Assembly: GCA_036520135.1 (NCBI GenBank)
Contig: DATDKF010000203.1
Coordinates: 1-14,625 of the forward strand
Direction: 5' to 3'
Origin: DASSUW01 sp036520135
Lineage (GTDB): Bacteria > Actinomycetota > Thermoleophilia > Solirubrobacterales > Solirubrobacteraceae
Length of the DNA: 14,625 nt
A program made the translations under genes and the position numbers. Shown piece after piece: positions 6,385 to 14,066 of the stretch; position 1 is the first letter of the stretch, and every line of letters starts with the position of its first letter. The notes beneath the pieces were generated by a model that saw only the letters and a list, made by a program, of their open reading frames with translations, did not search any database and had not been told where the DNA came from.

Positions 6385-6753
6385 CTATCCGGCGGCAAGC
6401 CACGTCGCGAGCGGCGCCTTCGCGAGGTCGGTCTTCGAGACAAAGGCCTGCGCTCCGACACGGCTCGCTTCCGAGGCGGAGCCGTTGGCGGCATTCGTGG
6501 AGGTGACGACGACACGCGGCCGCCAGGGCAAGCTGGCCAGCTGGGCCGCGAGCTCGAAGCCGTCGCCGTCGGGGAGCTCCACGTCCACCAACGCGCCGTC
6601 GGGCCGCGCCTGCATCGCCGCCGAGCGGGCCTCGGAGACCGAGGCCGCCTCGGCGACGACGTCAAGCCCGTGGGCGGCCAACAACAGTCGCGCCAACCGG
6701 CGGAACGTCGGATCGTCATCCACTACGAGGATCGATACGGGCAACATGACCAT
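6385..6753 (-). CDS. Stand-alone response regulator receiver protein (CheY-like)
   Basis: 122 aa, a single receiver domain with no output domain. Conserved residues are D12-D14 (VVDDDPTFRRL), phosphoacceptor D57 in LVDVELPDGDG, switch T84 in VVVTSTN and K107 in FVSKTDL. It may act as a phosphate relay or sink, or by binding a partner. The obvious partner pathway is the NarL-type regulator directly downstream (33 nt). ATG at 6753 or at 6747 could start translation; the strand pattern ILVVDDD begins a few residues later in both cases. It diverges from the giant LuxR regulator starting at 6903; the 149-bp gap holds a perfect inverted repeat. Confidence 0.93.
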   Translation of the reverse strand: MVMLPVSILVVDDDPTFRRLARLLLAAHGLDVVAEAASVSEARSAAMQARPDGALVDVELPDGDGFELAAQLASLPWRPRVVVTSTNAANGSASEASRVGAQAFVSKTDLAKAPLATWLAAG

Positions 6754-6779
6754 GATCGCTGCTCAGCAGGGCTTTGGGG

Positions 6780-6795
6780 GTAAGGACAGCCTTAC
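6780..6795. promoter_or_regulatory. Inverted repeat in divergent gap (possible operator)
   Basis: GTAAGG, four bases, CCTTAC: a perfect 6-bp dyad in the gap between the receiver gene (start 6753) and the LuxR regulator (start 6903). Its inner edge is 26 nt from the receiver start. Size and place suit a regulator binding site, but a short dyad can arise by chance and no second copy was seen. Confidence 0.35.
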
Positions 6796-6902
6796 ATTCG
6801 TTGTCACGGACGCCTCCGAAGCACGCAAGCTGAGCCGTCTTCCCGCAGCGAGCCGCCCGTGCGATTGTCGCTCAAGCTTCCGCCAGCGACGAACGGAACG
6901 GA

Positions 6903-9674
6903 ATGAGCGCTCTCCCCAACACCGCACTCGACCGCGTTGCGCCGATGCGCCGCGCACCGCACGATCTGCCGGTGGACGGCAGCGCGACGGTCGTGCCGCT
7001 GATCCGTCCCGCGGGGGGCCCTGTCGGCCTCCTGGACGGGCAGGCGAGGGGCGCCGCCGAACCGATGGTGCTCCGGCGCGCGCTCTGCGAGCGGCTCGGC
7101 GGCGCAGGCGCCGTGACCGTGGTCTCTGCGCCGGCCGCGAGCGGGAAGACATGCCTGCTGCGCTCCTGGATCGTCGAAGCCGGTCTCGCAGATCACGCCG
7201 GCTGGACAACGATGAGGCCTGGCGAGCGTGACGAGCGGCGGTTCTGGCTGTCGGTGATCAGCGGGCTGGCGAGCATCGCCGGCGGCGAGGAGCTGGCCCG
7301 GCTCGGCGGGGCTTCCGTCCTCGGCGCCGAGCTCCTGGTCGAGCGGCTGCTCTCAGAGGTGGAGGCGCTCGAGGAGCCGGGCGTGCTCGTCATCGACGAT
7401 CTGCACGAGCTGAGATCGGTCGAGGCGCAGGCCCAGCTCGAGCGCTTCTTGACTCGGTTGCCGGCGCAGCTGCGCGTGGTACTGCTCACGCGCGCCGCGA
7501 CGGGGCTCGGACTGCACGGGTTGCGTCTGGCCGGCGCATTGACCGAGCTGCGGGCCCCGGATCTGCGCTTCTCGCTCCAGGAGACGCGCGAACTGCTCGA
7601 GCGTGCCGGGGTCGCGCTGTCGGATACCGGTGTCGCTCTGCTCCACGAACGCACCGAAGGCTGGGTCGGCGCCCTGCGCCTGGCAGCGCCTGGGCTCGCT
7701 GCCCATCCCGACCCAGAGCGTTTCGTGAACGAGTTCTCCGGCAGCGAACGAACGGTGGCGGGGTACCTGCGCGCGGAAGTCCTGGACCGCCAACCGCCCG
7801 AGGTGCGCGACATGCTGCTGCGTACTTCAGTGGTCGAGCGCGTCAGCGGCCCCTTGGCGGATGCGCTGGCCGGCGGCTCGGGTTCCGAGCGGGTGCTGCA
7901 CGAGCTCGACGACACCGGCGCGTTCGTCTCGGCACTCGACGTCGGGCGCTCGTGGTTCCGCTACCACCCGATGTTCGCCGACCTGCTGCGGCTGGAGCTG
8001 CGTCGTGTCAACCCGACACTCGTCAGCACGCTTCACCGGGTCGCCGGCCGGTGGCACGAGCAGCACGGGGACATCCCCGAGGCGATCCGCCACGCCCAGG
8101 CCGCCGGCGACTGGCCTCACGCGGCACAGCTGCTGGGCGACAACCAGCTCGCCCTTATGCTCGACGGCCGCGCCGCGGCGGTCCGCGACCTGCTCAACGC
8201 CTTCCCGTCCGGCGCCGCGACCAGGGACGCGGAGCTCGCCCTCGCCTTCGCGACCGCCCAAGCCTTCGACGGCTTCGACGAGGAGAGCGCCGCGTACGTC
8301 GCCGTCGCCGAGCGCCTGGCCTCCAGCGTCCCCGAGGATCGGCGTCACCGGTTCGAGCTGGGGCTTGCTCGGACCGGCCTCTGGCTGGCACGTCTCCGGG
8401 GCGACGCCGATTCCGCGGTCGAGGCCTTCCGCTCCGTCGAGGCAGCGCTGCGCACACAACCCCCGAGTGAGCGTACGCGCACCAGCCTGGATGACGCGAC
8501 GGCGCTTCTGAATCTCGGTATCGCCGAGCTGTCGTCGCTGCGGCTGGAGGACAGCCGTCACCACCTCGAGCAGGCACTCGCACTCGCGCGCCGCATCGGC
8601 CGTCCGTACCTCGAGATGGTGTGCCTCGCCCACCTGGCGCTCGGGGCCATCCACAGCGGCCTGCCGGTATCCGTCGCCCGTCGGTCCGCCGAGCAGGCCG
8701 CCGCAATCGCGCAAGCGCACGGCTGGGAGACCCACCACGCTGCCGCGGCAGCCTTCGCCGTGGAAGGTGTGACGCGGGTCTGGCTCGGGCGCTTCGCGGA
8801 CGGCGCAGCGTGGTTGGACCGTTCGCGACACGCGCTGGCCCACGGCCGGGCTCCCGCGATCGAGGTGCTGCTCGACAACGCCCGCGGTCTCCTCTTCCTG
8901 GGGCAGCGCCGGTTCGAGGATGCGCTGGCGGCCTTCCGGGCCGCGGAGGTAGCAGGACGGGGGCTGCCGAGCGCGCACCCGATCGTGCTCGATCTCCGCG
9001 GACGCATCCTCCGGGCACAGCTCCAGACGGCCGAGCCCGGTGCCGTGCGCGCCACGCTCACCGACATGCCACAGCAGGAGCGCAGCCGGTCTGAGATGCG
9101 CCTCGCCGCCGCAGCCCTCGAGCTCTCCGAGGGCCGGCCGGAGCGCGCACTTGACGAACTAGGCCCGGTCGTCGACGGCTCGGCGCCGGCGGTCTATCCC
9201 GGACTCGCGGCGATCGAGGCGCGGCTGCTCGACGCTGCAGCGCACGACCAGCTCGGCGACCTGCGCGCCGTCGAGGTCTCGCTGGAGCGTGCGCTGGCGC
9301 TCGCCGAACCGGATGGGATCCTCGTGCCGTTCGCGATCGTCGCCGAGCGCAGGCTGCTCGAGCGCCATCGGGGGCATCGCACGGCGCACGCCACACTGGG
9401 GGCCACCATCCTCGACATGCTCGCCGGCGCCGCCCCGCAGCCCGAGACCGAGCCGCTGTGCGAACCGCTCAGCGACGCCGAGCTCCGTGTCGTCCGGCAC
9501 CTACCGAGCAACCTCAAGGCGACAGAGATCGCGGCCGAGCTGTGCGTCTCCGCGAACACCGTGCGCACCCACCTACGCCACATCTACGCCAAGCTGGACG
9601 TTCACAATCGGACGGAGGCCGTCACCCGGGCCAGGCAACTTGGCCTGCTCGCCCCCGGCGGCCTGGCAAGCTGA
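6903..9674 (+). CDS. Large MalT-like LuxR-family transcriptional regulator (LAL), copy 1
   Basis: 923-aa ATP-dependent regulator of the STAND/MalT type. An NTPase domain near the N-terminus has Walker A APAASGKT at 76-83 and Walker B VLVIDDLHEL with D165/D166. A winged-helix/arm region contains RTSVVERVSGPLADAL and WFRYHPMFADLLR. A long alpha-helical repeat (TPR-like) sensor occupies roughly 390-830. A LuxR helix-turn-helix at about 856-916 has the recognition segment VSANTVRTHLRHIYAKLDVH. The usual family loop APAG.GKT is APAAS here, a small deviation. The first 54 residues have no match in the paralog at 10729-13404, so translation could start at ATG 7065; ATG 6903, with GGAACGG just upstream, is the longer choice. 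The lipid kinase start overlaps its stop codon. The ligand is unknown. Confidence 0.93.
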   Translation: MSALPNTALDRVAPMRRAPHDLPVDGSATVVPLIRPAGGPVGLLDGQARGAAEPMVLRRALCERLGGAGAVTVVSAPAASGKTCLLRSWIVEAGLADHAGWTTMRPGERDERRFWLSVISGLASIAGGEELARLGGASVLGAELLVERLLSEVEALEEPGVLVIDDLHELRSVEAQAQLERFLTRLPAQLRVVLLTRAATGLGLHGLRLAGALTELRAPDLRFSLQETRELLERAGVALSDTGVALLHERTEGWVGALRLAAPGLAAHPDPERFVNEFSGSERTVAGYLRAEVLDRQPPEVRDMLLRTSVVERVSGPLADALAGGSGSERVLHELDDTGAFVSALDVGRSWFRYHPMFADLLRLELRRVNPTLVSTLHRVAGRWHEQHGDIPEAIRHAQAAGDWPHAAQLLGDNQLALMLDGRAAAVRDLLNAFPSGAATRDAELALAFATAQAFDGFDEESAAYVAVAERLASSVPEDRRHRFELGLARTGLWLARLRGDADSAVEAFRSVEAALRTQPPSERTRTSLDDATALLNLGIAELSSLRLEDSRHHLEQALALARRIGRPYLEMVCLAHLALGAIHSGLPVSVARRSAEQAAAIAQAHGWETHHAAAAAFAVEGVTRVWLGRFADGAAWLDRSRHALAHGRAPAIEVLLDNARGLLFLGQRRFEDALAAFRAAEVAGRGLPSAHPIVLDLRGRILRAQLQTAEPGAVRATLTDMPQQERSRSEMRLAAAALELSEGRPERALDELGPVVDGSAPAVYPGLAAIEARLLDAAAHDQLGDLRAVEVSLERALALAEPDGILVPFAIVAERRLLERHRGHRTAHATLGATILDMLAGAAPQPETEPLCEPLSDAELRVVRHLPSNLKATEIAAELCVSANTVRTHLRHIYAKLDVHNRTEAVTRARQLGLLAPGGLAS

Positions 9675-10591
9675 TGTCGACTGGTTGGCAAGCGGCGGCT
9701 CCGCCACGGCGGCCGGTGCTGTTGATCAATCCCCGCTCCGGCGACGGGCGGGCCACGCGCGCCCGCATCGCCGATCACGCACGGGAGCAGGGGATCGAGG
9801 CGGTCGTCGTGACGCCCGAGCAGAGTCTTGCCGCGTTGGTCCGCGGTGCGGTGGAGAGTGGCGCGGATGCGCTGGGGATGGCCGGCGGCGACGGCTCGTT
9901 GGCAGTGGTCGCGTCCGTGGCCTTGGCACATGACCTCCCCTTCATCTGCATCCCCGCCGGGACGCGCAACCACTTCGCGCAGGACCTGGGGATCGATCGG
10001 CACGATCTTGTTGGCGCGCTCGGCGCATTCACCGAGCCGGTCGAGCGGCGCATCGACGTGGCGACCGTGAACGGCCGCATGTTCCTCAACAACGTCTCGC
10101 TCGGGCTCTACGGGGACGCCGTGCGACAAGCCGCCTACCGGGAGGCGAAGCTGCGCACGCTGCTCGCGACGGCGAAGGCGGTGCTCAGCTCGACGGCCCC
10201 TGCGCCGGCGCTGCGCGTCGTCGACGACCTTGGCCAAGAGCACAGCCAACCGGCCGTCGTACTGGTATCGAACAACCCGTATGCGTTCGACCCACCGCCC
10301 GTGAGCGGGACGCGGCCCAGGCTTGACGGCGCTCAACTCGGCATCGTCGTGCTCGACGCGCCCGCGGCCGGTCGGAACCCTCCAGCCAGGGCCTGGAGCG
10401 CGGCGAGGGTCGAGGTACACGCGGCGGGCCGAGTGCACGCGGGGATCGATGGCGAAGCGGTGGATCTCGATCCGCTTGTGGAGCTCGTGAGCCAGCCTGC
10501 GGCCCTGCGCGTGCGGATCTCCTCACGTCATCCGGGCGTCTCGCCGTCAGGACGGCTCGCGAACCGCGGCCCACGCCGCCGTCCACGATGA
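9674..10591 (+). CDS. Diacylglycerol kinase family (YegS/LCB5-type) lipid kinase
   Basis: 305-aa soluble lipid kinase of the DAGK catalytic family, which phosphorylates diacylglycerol or a related lipid. The N-terminal nucleotide-binding part has VLLINPRSGDGRATR (about 15-29) and the signature GGDGS at 71-75. These are followed by IPAGTRNHFAQDLG (about 93-106), the family's substrate/nucleotide loop, then MFLNNVSLGLYGDAV. The C-terminal beta-rich domain runs to about 285 and ends in a basic tail. The frame is open upstream, but the chosen ATG shares one base with the stop of the LuxR regulator (TGATG), implying coupled translation. It is sandwiched between two paralogous regulators, which suggests lipid signalling or membrane composition is part of their pathway (inference). 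Confidence 0.93.
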   Translation: MSTGWQAAAPPRRPVLLINPRSGDGRATRARIADHAREQGIEAVVVTPEQSLAALVRGAVESGADALGMAGGDGSLAVVASVALAHDLPFICIPAGTRNHFAQDLGIDRHDLVGALGAFTEPVERRIDVATVNGRMFLNNVSLGLYGDAVRQAAYREAKLRTLLATAKAVLSSTAPAPALRVVDDLGQEHSQPAVVLVSNNPYAFDPPPVSGTRPRLDGAQLGIVVLDAPAAGRNPPARAWSAARVEVHAAGRVHAGIDGEAVDLDPLVELVSQPAALRVRISSRHPGVSPSGRLANRGPRRRPR

Positions 10592-10661
10592 GTTCCGTCC
10601 CCCGGCCGGGTGAAGGCGCTCGCTCTGACGGGCTTGCGCCGGTAGGGTTCACTCATAGGAC

Positions 10662-10676
10662 GAACGGAGAACGTTC
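10662..10676. promoter_or_regulatory. Small inverted repeat upstream of second LuxR regulator
   Basis: GAACG, five bases, CGTTC, in the 137-bp gap between the lipid kinase and the second regulator (start 10729). It is the only dyad I noticed there and could be an operator. The short arms make chance a serious alternative. Confidence 0.25.
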
Positions 10677-10728
10677 CCGCTGAAATCTGGATGGTTCGGC
10701 TGTCGCCCGACGTGCCTCGGAGCCGGCC

Positions 10729-13404
10729 GTGGTAGCGCACAGCCCCAGAGTCGAGCGGCTGCCGAGCGTGCGCGGGCTCGTACCGCGGCGGCTGCTGTTC
10801 GACCGGCTGTCGGCGGACGGCCCGGGCGAGGTGGTTCTCGTGTGCGCGCCCGCGGGGAGCGGCAAGACCGTCTTCCTGCGATCGTGGGCCGAGTCCGCAG
10901 GGCTCGCCGACAGGGTGGCCTGGGTTTCGGTGGAACGCGACGAGCGCGACGCGCAGCGCTTCTGGCTGTCGATCATCGACGCGCTGGCCGGCGCTGATGG
11001 CGCGGTGGAGCGATTCGACGCGACGCCGGCATTCGCCGGCGAGGCGATCGTCGAGCGGCTCCTGTCCGATCTCGACGCGCTCGTCCGCCCGGTCGTGCTG
11101 GTCATCGACGATCTGCACGAGCTGCGCTCGACGGCAGCGCTGCAGTTGCTCGAGGTGTTTCTGTCCGAGCTGCCTCCGGAGCTGCGGGTGGTGCTCGCCA
11201 CCCGAGAGGACCCTGGCTTGGGGTTGCATCGATTGCGGCTCGCCGACGCGCTAATCGAGATACGCGCGGACGACCTGCGGTTCTCGCTGCAGGAGACCCG
11301 GGAGCTGATGGAGACCAGCGGGGTCGCGCTCTCCGACAAAGGCCTGGCGCTGCTTCACCAGCGAACCGAAGGGTGGGCCGCCGGTCTGCGCCTCGCCGTC
11401 ATCTCGTTGGCCCGGCACCCCGACCCCGAGTGCGGCGTGACGGAGTTCTGCGGCAGCGAGCGCACCGTGGCGGGCTATCTGCTGGCAGAGGTGCTGGAGC
11501 GCCAGCCGCCCGAGGTCCGCGACCTGCTCCTGCGCACCTCCGTGCTGGAGCGGGTCAGCGGCCCACTCGCCGACATGCTGACCGCCGCCACGGGCTCAGA
11601 GGCGATCTTGCAGGGCCTCGAGGACGCGAACGCCTTCGTCACCTCGCTCGACGTCGGCCGCACATGGTTCCGCTACCACCACCTGTTCGCGGATCTGCTT
11701 CAGCTCGAATTGCGCCGGTCGTCTCCGGCGCTGATCGACTCGCTGCACAGGGCAGCGGCGCACTGGCTCGGCGAGCACGGGTTCGAGGTCGAGGCCATCC
11801 GGCACGCCCAGGCGGCGCGCGACTGGTCGCACGCCGCCCGCCTGCTCGCCGACAACTACGTCAACCTGGTCTTCGACGGCCGCACGGCGACGCTCCGCGG
11901 GCTGCTGGACGCCTTGCCGCCCGACGCGCCAGAGACGGACGCCGAACTGGCGCTGGCCGTCGCCGTGGCTCGGCTCTACGACGGCCTTCTCGACGACAGT
12001 GCAGCGCTCATCGCCGTCGCCGAGCGGTCAACCGCCACTGTGCCCGAGGACAAGAGACGGCTGTTCGACCTCCGGTTGAGCAGCGCGAGGCTCTGGCTGG
12101 CGAGTCAGCGCGGCGATCTCCAGGCCGCGCGGAAGGCGATGCGGTCTCTACAACTGCAATCGGCCGACACGGTCGCCCGCCGCAATGACCATCTTGCCTC
12201 GGCGCTGCTGAACTTCGGTATCGCCGAGCTGTGGTCGCTGCATCTGGATGACGCCCGCCGCCACCTCGAAGAGGCGCTGGCGCTCGCACGCCGCATCGGA
12301 CGTCCGTACCTGGAGATCGGTTGCCTCGGCCACCTGGCGCTGGCGGCCGATCTGAGCGGCTCGCCAGTGCCCGACGGACTGCGGCTGAGCGAGGAAGCGG
12401 CGACGATCGCCCAGGAGCACGGATGGGGAACGCACCGCATCGTCGCTCCGGCGTTCGCGGCTAGCGCAGCCGCGCTCGCGTGGCTCGGCCGCCTCGCGGA
12501 GGCCGAGCAGTGGCTAGAGCAAATGGAGGGCACGCAGCCCGGCGCGGCCGAGTTCGCGGCCGAGCCCGTTCTCCACTGGGCGCGCGCGTACGTGCGTCTT
12601 GCGCAGCGCCGATTCGATGAGGCGCTGGCGGAGTTCCGCGCCGCCGAGACGGCGCGGCCGTTGCTGGCGCGGGAACACGTGCTCCCCGTAGAGGTGCGCG
12701 GCTGGGTCGTGATCACCCAGGCCCTGGCCGGCGAGACCGCGGTTGCGCGCGCGACGCTCGCAGGCCTCACCGCCGAAGAGCGCGACGGGGCCGGGATGTG
12801 CGTGGCCGCCGCCACGCTCGCCCTAGCGGAAGGGTCCCCGCAGGAAGCCGCGGACGCGGTGGCGCCGATGCTCGAGGCCCGGCCGGAGCCGACGGCCGAC
12901 GGACCCCCACAGGTGCTCAACCTGCGCCGGGCGACCGTCCACGCGCTCCTCCTCGACGCCGTCTCCCAAGACGCGCTCGGTGATCCCGAGGCCGCCGAAG
13001 CGTCGATCGAGCGCGCGCTCGAGCTGGCCGAGCAGGACGGGATGATCCTGCAGTTCCTGCTCGTTCCCGTCCGAGAGCTGCTCGAGCGCCACCCCAGGCA
13101 CCACACCGCGCATGCAGCGCTGCTGGCGACGATCCTGGACGTGCTGGACGGGGTGTCACCCCAGCGCAAGCGCGAGACGACGCCGCTGCGGGAAGAGCTG
13201 AGCGAGGCTGAGCTGCGCGTGTTGCGATACCTGCCCAGCAACCTCAAGGCCACCGAGATCGCCGCCGAGCTGTTCGTCTCCGCGAACACCGTCAGGACGC
13301 ACCTCCGCCACATCTACGCGAAGCTCGATGTCCATGGCCGCAGCGAGGCCGTCGGCCGCGCCCGGGAGCTGGGGCTTCTCGCTCCCGGCGGCCGCGCCGG
13401 CTAG
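10729..13404 (+). CDS. Large MalT-like LuxR-family transcriptional regulator (LAL), copy 2
   Basis: 891-aa paralog of the regulator at 6903-9674 with the same layout. The NTPase domain has canonical Walker A APAGSGKT at 40-47 and Walker B VLVIDDLHEL with D127/D128. A winged-helix/arm region with RTSVLERVSGPLADML and WFRYHHLFADLLQ follows, then a long helical sensor region and a LuxR helix-turn-helix at about 824-884. The recognition segment VSANTVRTHLRHIYAKLDVH is identical to that of copy 1. It starts with GTG 10729; the frame is closed by a TGA at 10681 with no other start between. The N-terminus is the normal family one (..LVPRRLLFDRL..), without the extension of copy 1. It may be transcribed from its own promoter in the 137-bp gap after the lipid kinase gene. 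Converges on the BON gene with only 12 nt between stops. Confidence 0.95.
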   Translation: MVAHSPRVERLPSVRGLVPRRLLFDRLSADGPGEVVLVCAPAGSGKTVFLRSWAESAGLADRVAWVSVERDERDAQRFWLSIIDALAGADGAVERFDATPAFAGEAIVERLLSDLDALVRPVVLVIDDLHELRSTAALQLLEVFLSELPPELRVVLATREDPGLGLHRLRLADALIEIRADDLRFSLQETRELMETSGVALSDKGLALLHQRTEGWAAGLRLAVISLARHPDPECGVTEFCGSERTVAGYLLAEVLERQPPEVRDLLLRTSVLERVSGPLADMLTAATGSEAILQGLEDANAFVTSLDVGRTWFRYHHLFADLLQLELRRSSPALIDSLHRAAAHWLGEHGFEVEAIRHAQAARDWSHAARLLADNYVNLVFDGRTATLRGLLDALPPDAPETDAELALAVAVARLYDGLLDDSAALIAVAERSTATVPEDKRRLFDLRLSSARLWLASQRGDLQAARKAMRSLQLQSADTVARRNDHLASALLNFGIAELWSLHLDDARRHLEEALALARRIGRPYLEIGCLGHLALAADLSGSPVPDGLRLSEEAATIAQEHGWGTHRIVAPAFAASAAALAWLGRLAEAEQWLEQMEGTQPGAAEFAAEPVLHWARAYVRLAQRRFDEALAEFRAAETARPLLAREHVLPVEVRGWVVITQALAGETAVARATLAGLTAEERDGAGMCVAAATLALAEGSPQEAADAVAPMLEARPEPTADGPPQVLNLRRATVHALLLDAVSQDALGDPEAAEASIERALELAEQDGMILQFLLVPVRELLERHPRHHTAHAALLATILDVLDGVSPQRKRETTPLREELSEAELRVLRYLPSNLKATEIAAELFVSANTVRTHLRHIYAKLDVHGRSEAVGRARELGLLAPGGRAG

Positions 13405-13416
13405 ATCGAGCCCCCG

Positions 13417-14061
13417 TCAGGCCACGATACGGATCTCGTCCTGGACGTCCACGACCAGGCGCGCCCCTGCCGCTGCGGCAATCGCGGCATCGCGGTCGGT
13501 TGGCGAGCGCACGGTCCCGCTGAGCGTGGCCACATTGTCGCGGACGGTCGCTGTGAGCTGAGCCGCGCCGGCTTCACCGATCGCATCGCTCACCCGCTCT
13601 ATCACCTCGTTCGGCGACGCCGCGACCCAGACCTCCAGGTGATTGCGAAGCTGCGAGACGCCCGGAACTCGTCTGGCGACCTCTTCGGCCCGGTCGCGCT
13701 GGTGCTGTAGATCGACGCGCCCGTCCAAGGTGACGGTGCCGTCCGTGGCCCTGACGTGCATCGTCTCGGCGGGCAGTGTGTGGTCGGCGATGAACGCCTT
13801 GAGCACGGCCGCCTCCGTCCTGGCGTCCTGGCGGTGCCCCACGCCGAGCGCGCGCGGGCGCATCTCGTCGTCCACGCTGCGCACACCCGCCACTGCAGAG
13901 GCCGTCCGGAGCGCGTGGGTGCGCTTGACGGGGCTCTCGACCGACCCGCGCAATTGCACGTGGCCGCCGTCGAAGCACTCGACCGCGATCGTGTCGTCGT
14001 CGACGCCGGGGTCCGCGGCGAGAGCGGCCGCGGTCGTCTGCTCGAGGGCGTGGTCGCGCAC
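13417..14061 (-). CDS. Triple BON-domain protein
   Basis: 214 aa made of three tandem BON domains: about 5-68 (..VDDDTIAVECFDGGHVQLRG), 80-145 (..HVRATDGTVTLDGRVD) and 150-214 (..LTATVRDNVATLSGTVRS). Each shows the pattern of strand, turn, V-x-L-x-G, helix, then GV/RLVVDV strand. BON domains bind lipid or other macromolecular surfaces and are common in stress and envelope proteins. There is no signal peptide or membrane helix, so it is cytoplasmic as read. It starts with GTG 14061 behind GGTAGGG, 5 nt after the stop of the DUF1269-like gene, so the two are an operon and may work together at the membrane (inference). Confidence 0.9.
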   Translation of the reverse strand: MRDHALEQTTAAALAADPGVDDDTIAVECFDGGHVQLRGSVESPVKRTHALRTASAVAGVRSVDDEMRPRALGVGHRQDARTEAAVLKAFIADHTLPAETMHVRATDGTVTLDGRVDLQHQRDRAEEVARRVPGVSQLRNHLEVWVAASPNEVIERVSDAIGEAGAAQLTATVRDNVATLSGTVRSPTDRDAAIAAAAGARLVVDVQDEIRIVA

Positions 14062-14066
14062 GGGCC

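Noticed and set aside
6829..6843. TGAGCCGTC resembling part of the shared upstream element
   Set aside because: Only nine core bases match. The second TCAC half-site and the GATCAC part at the right spacing are missing, and the distance to the receiver start (about 75 nt) is unlike the other copies.
7827..8978. Minus-strand open frame of 383 codons, and another at 12105-13313
   Set aside because: Both lie antisense within the giant LuxR regulators and show only Arg/Ser/Ala-rich low-complexity sequence.
13405..13416. Terminator between the convergent second LuxR regulator and BON genes
   Set aside because: Only 12 nt separate the stops and no stem-loop with a T tract is visible.
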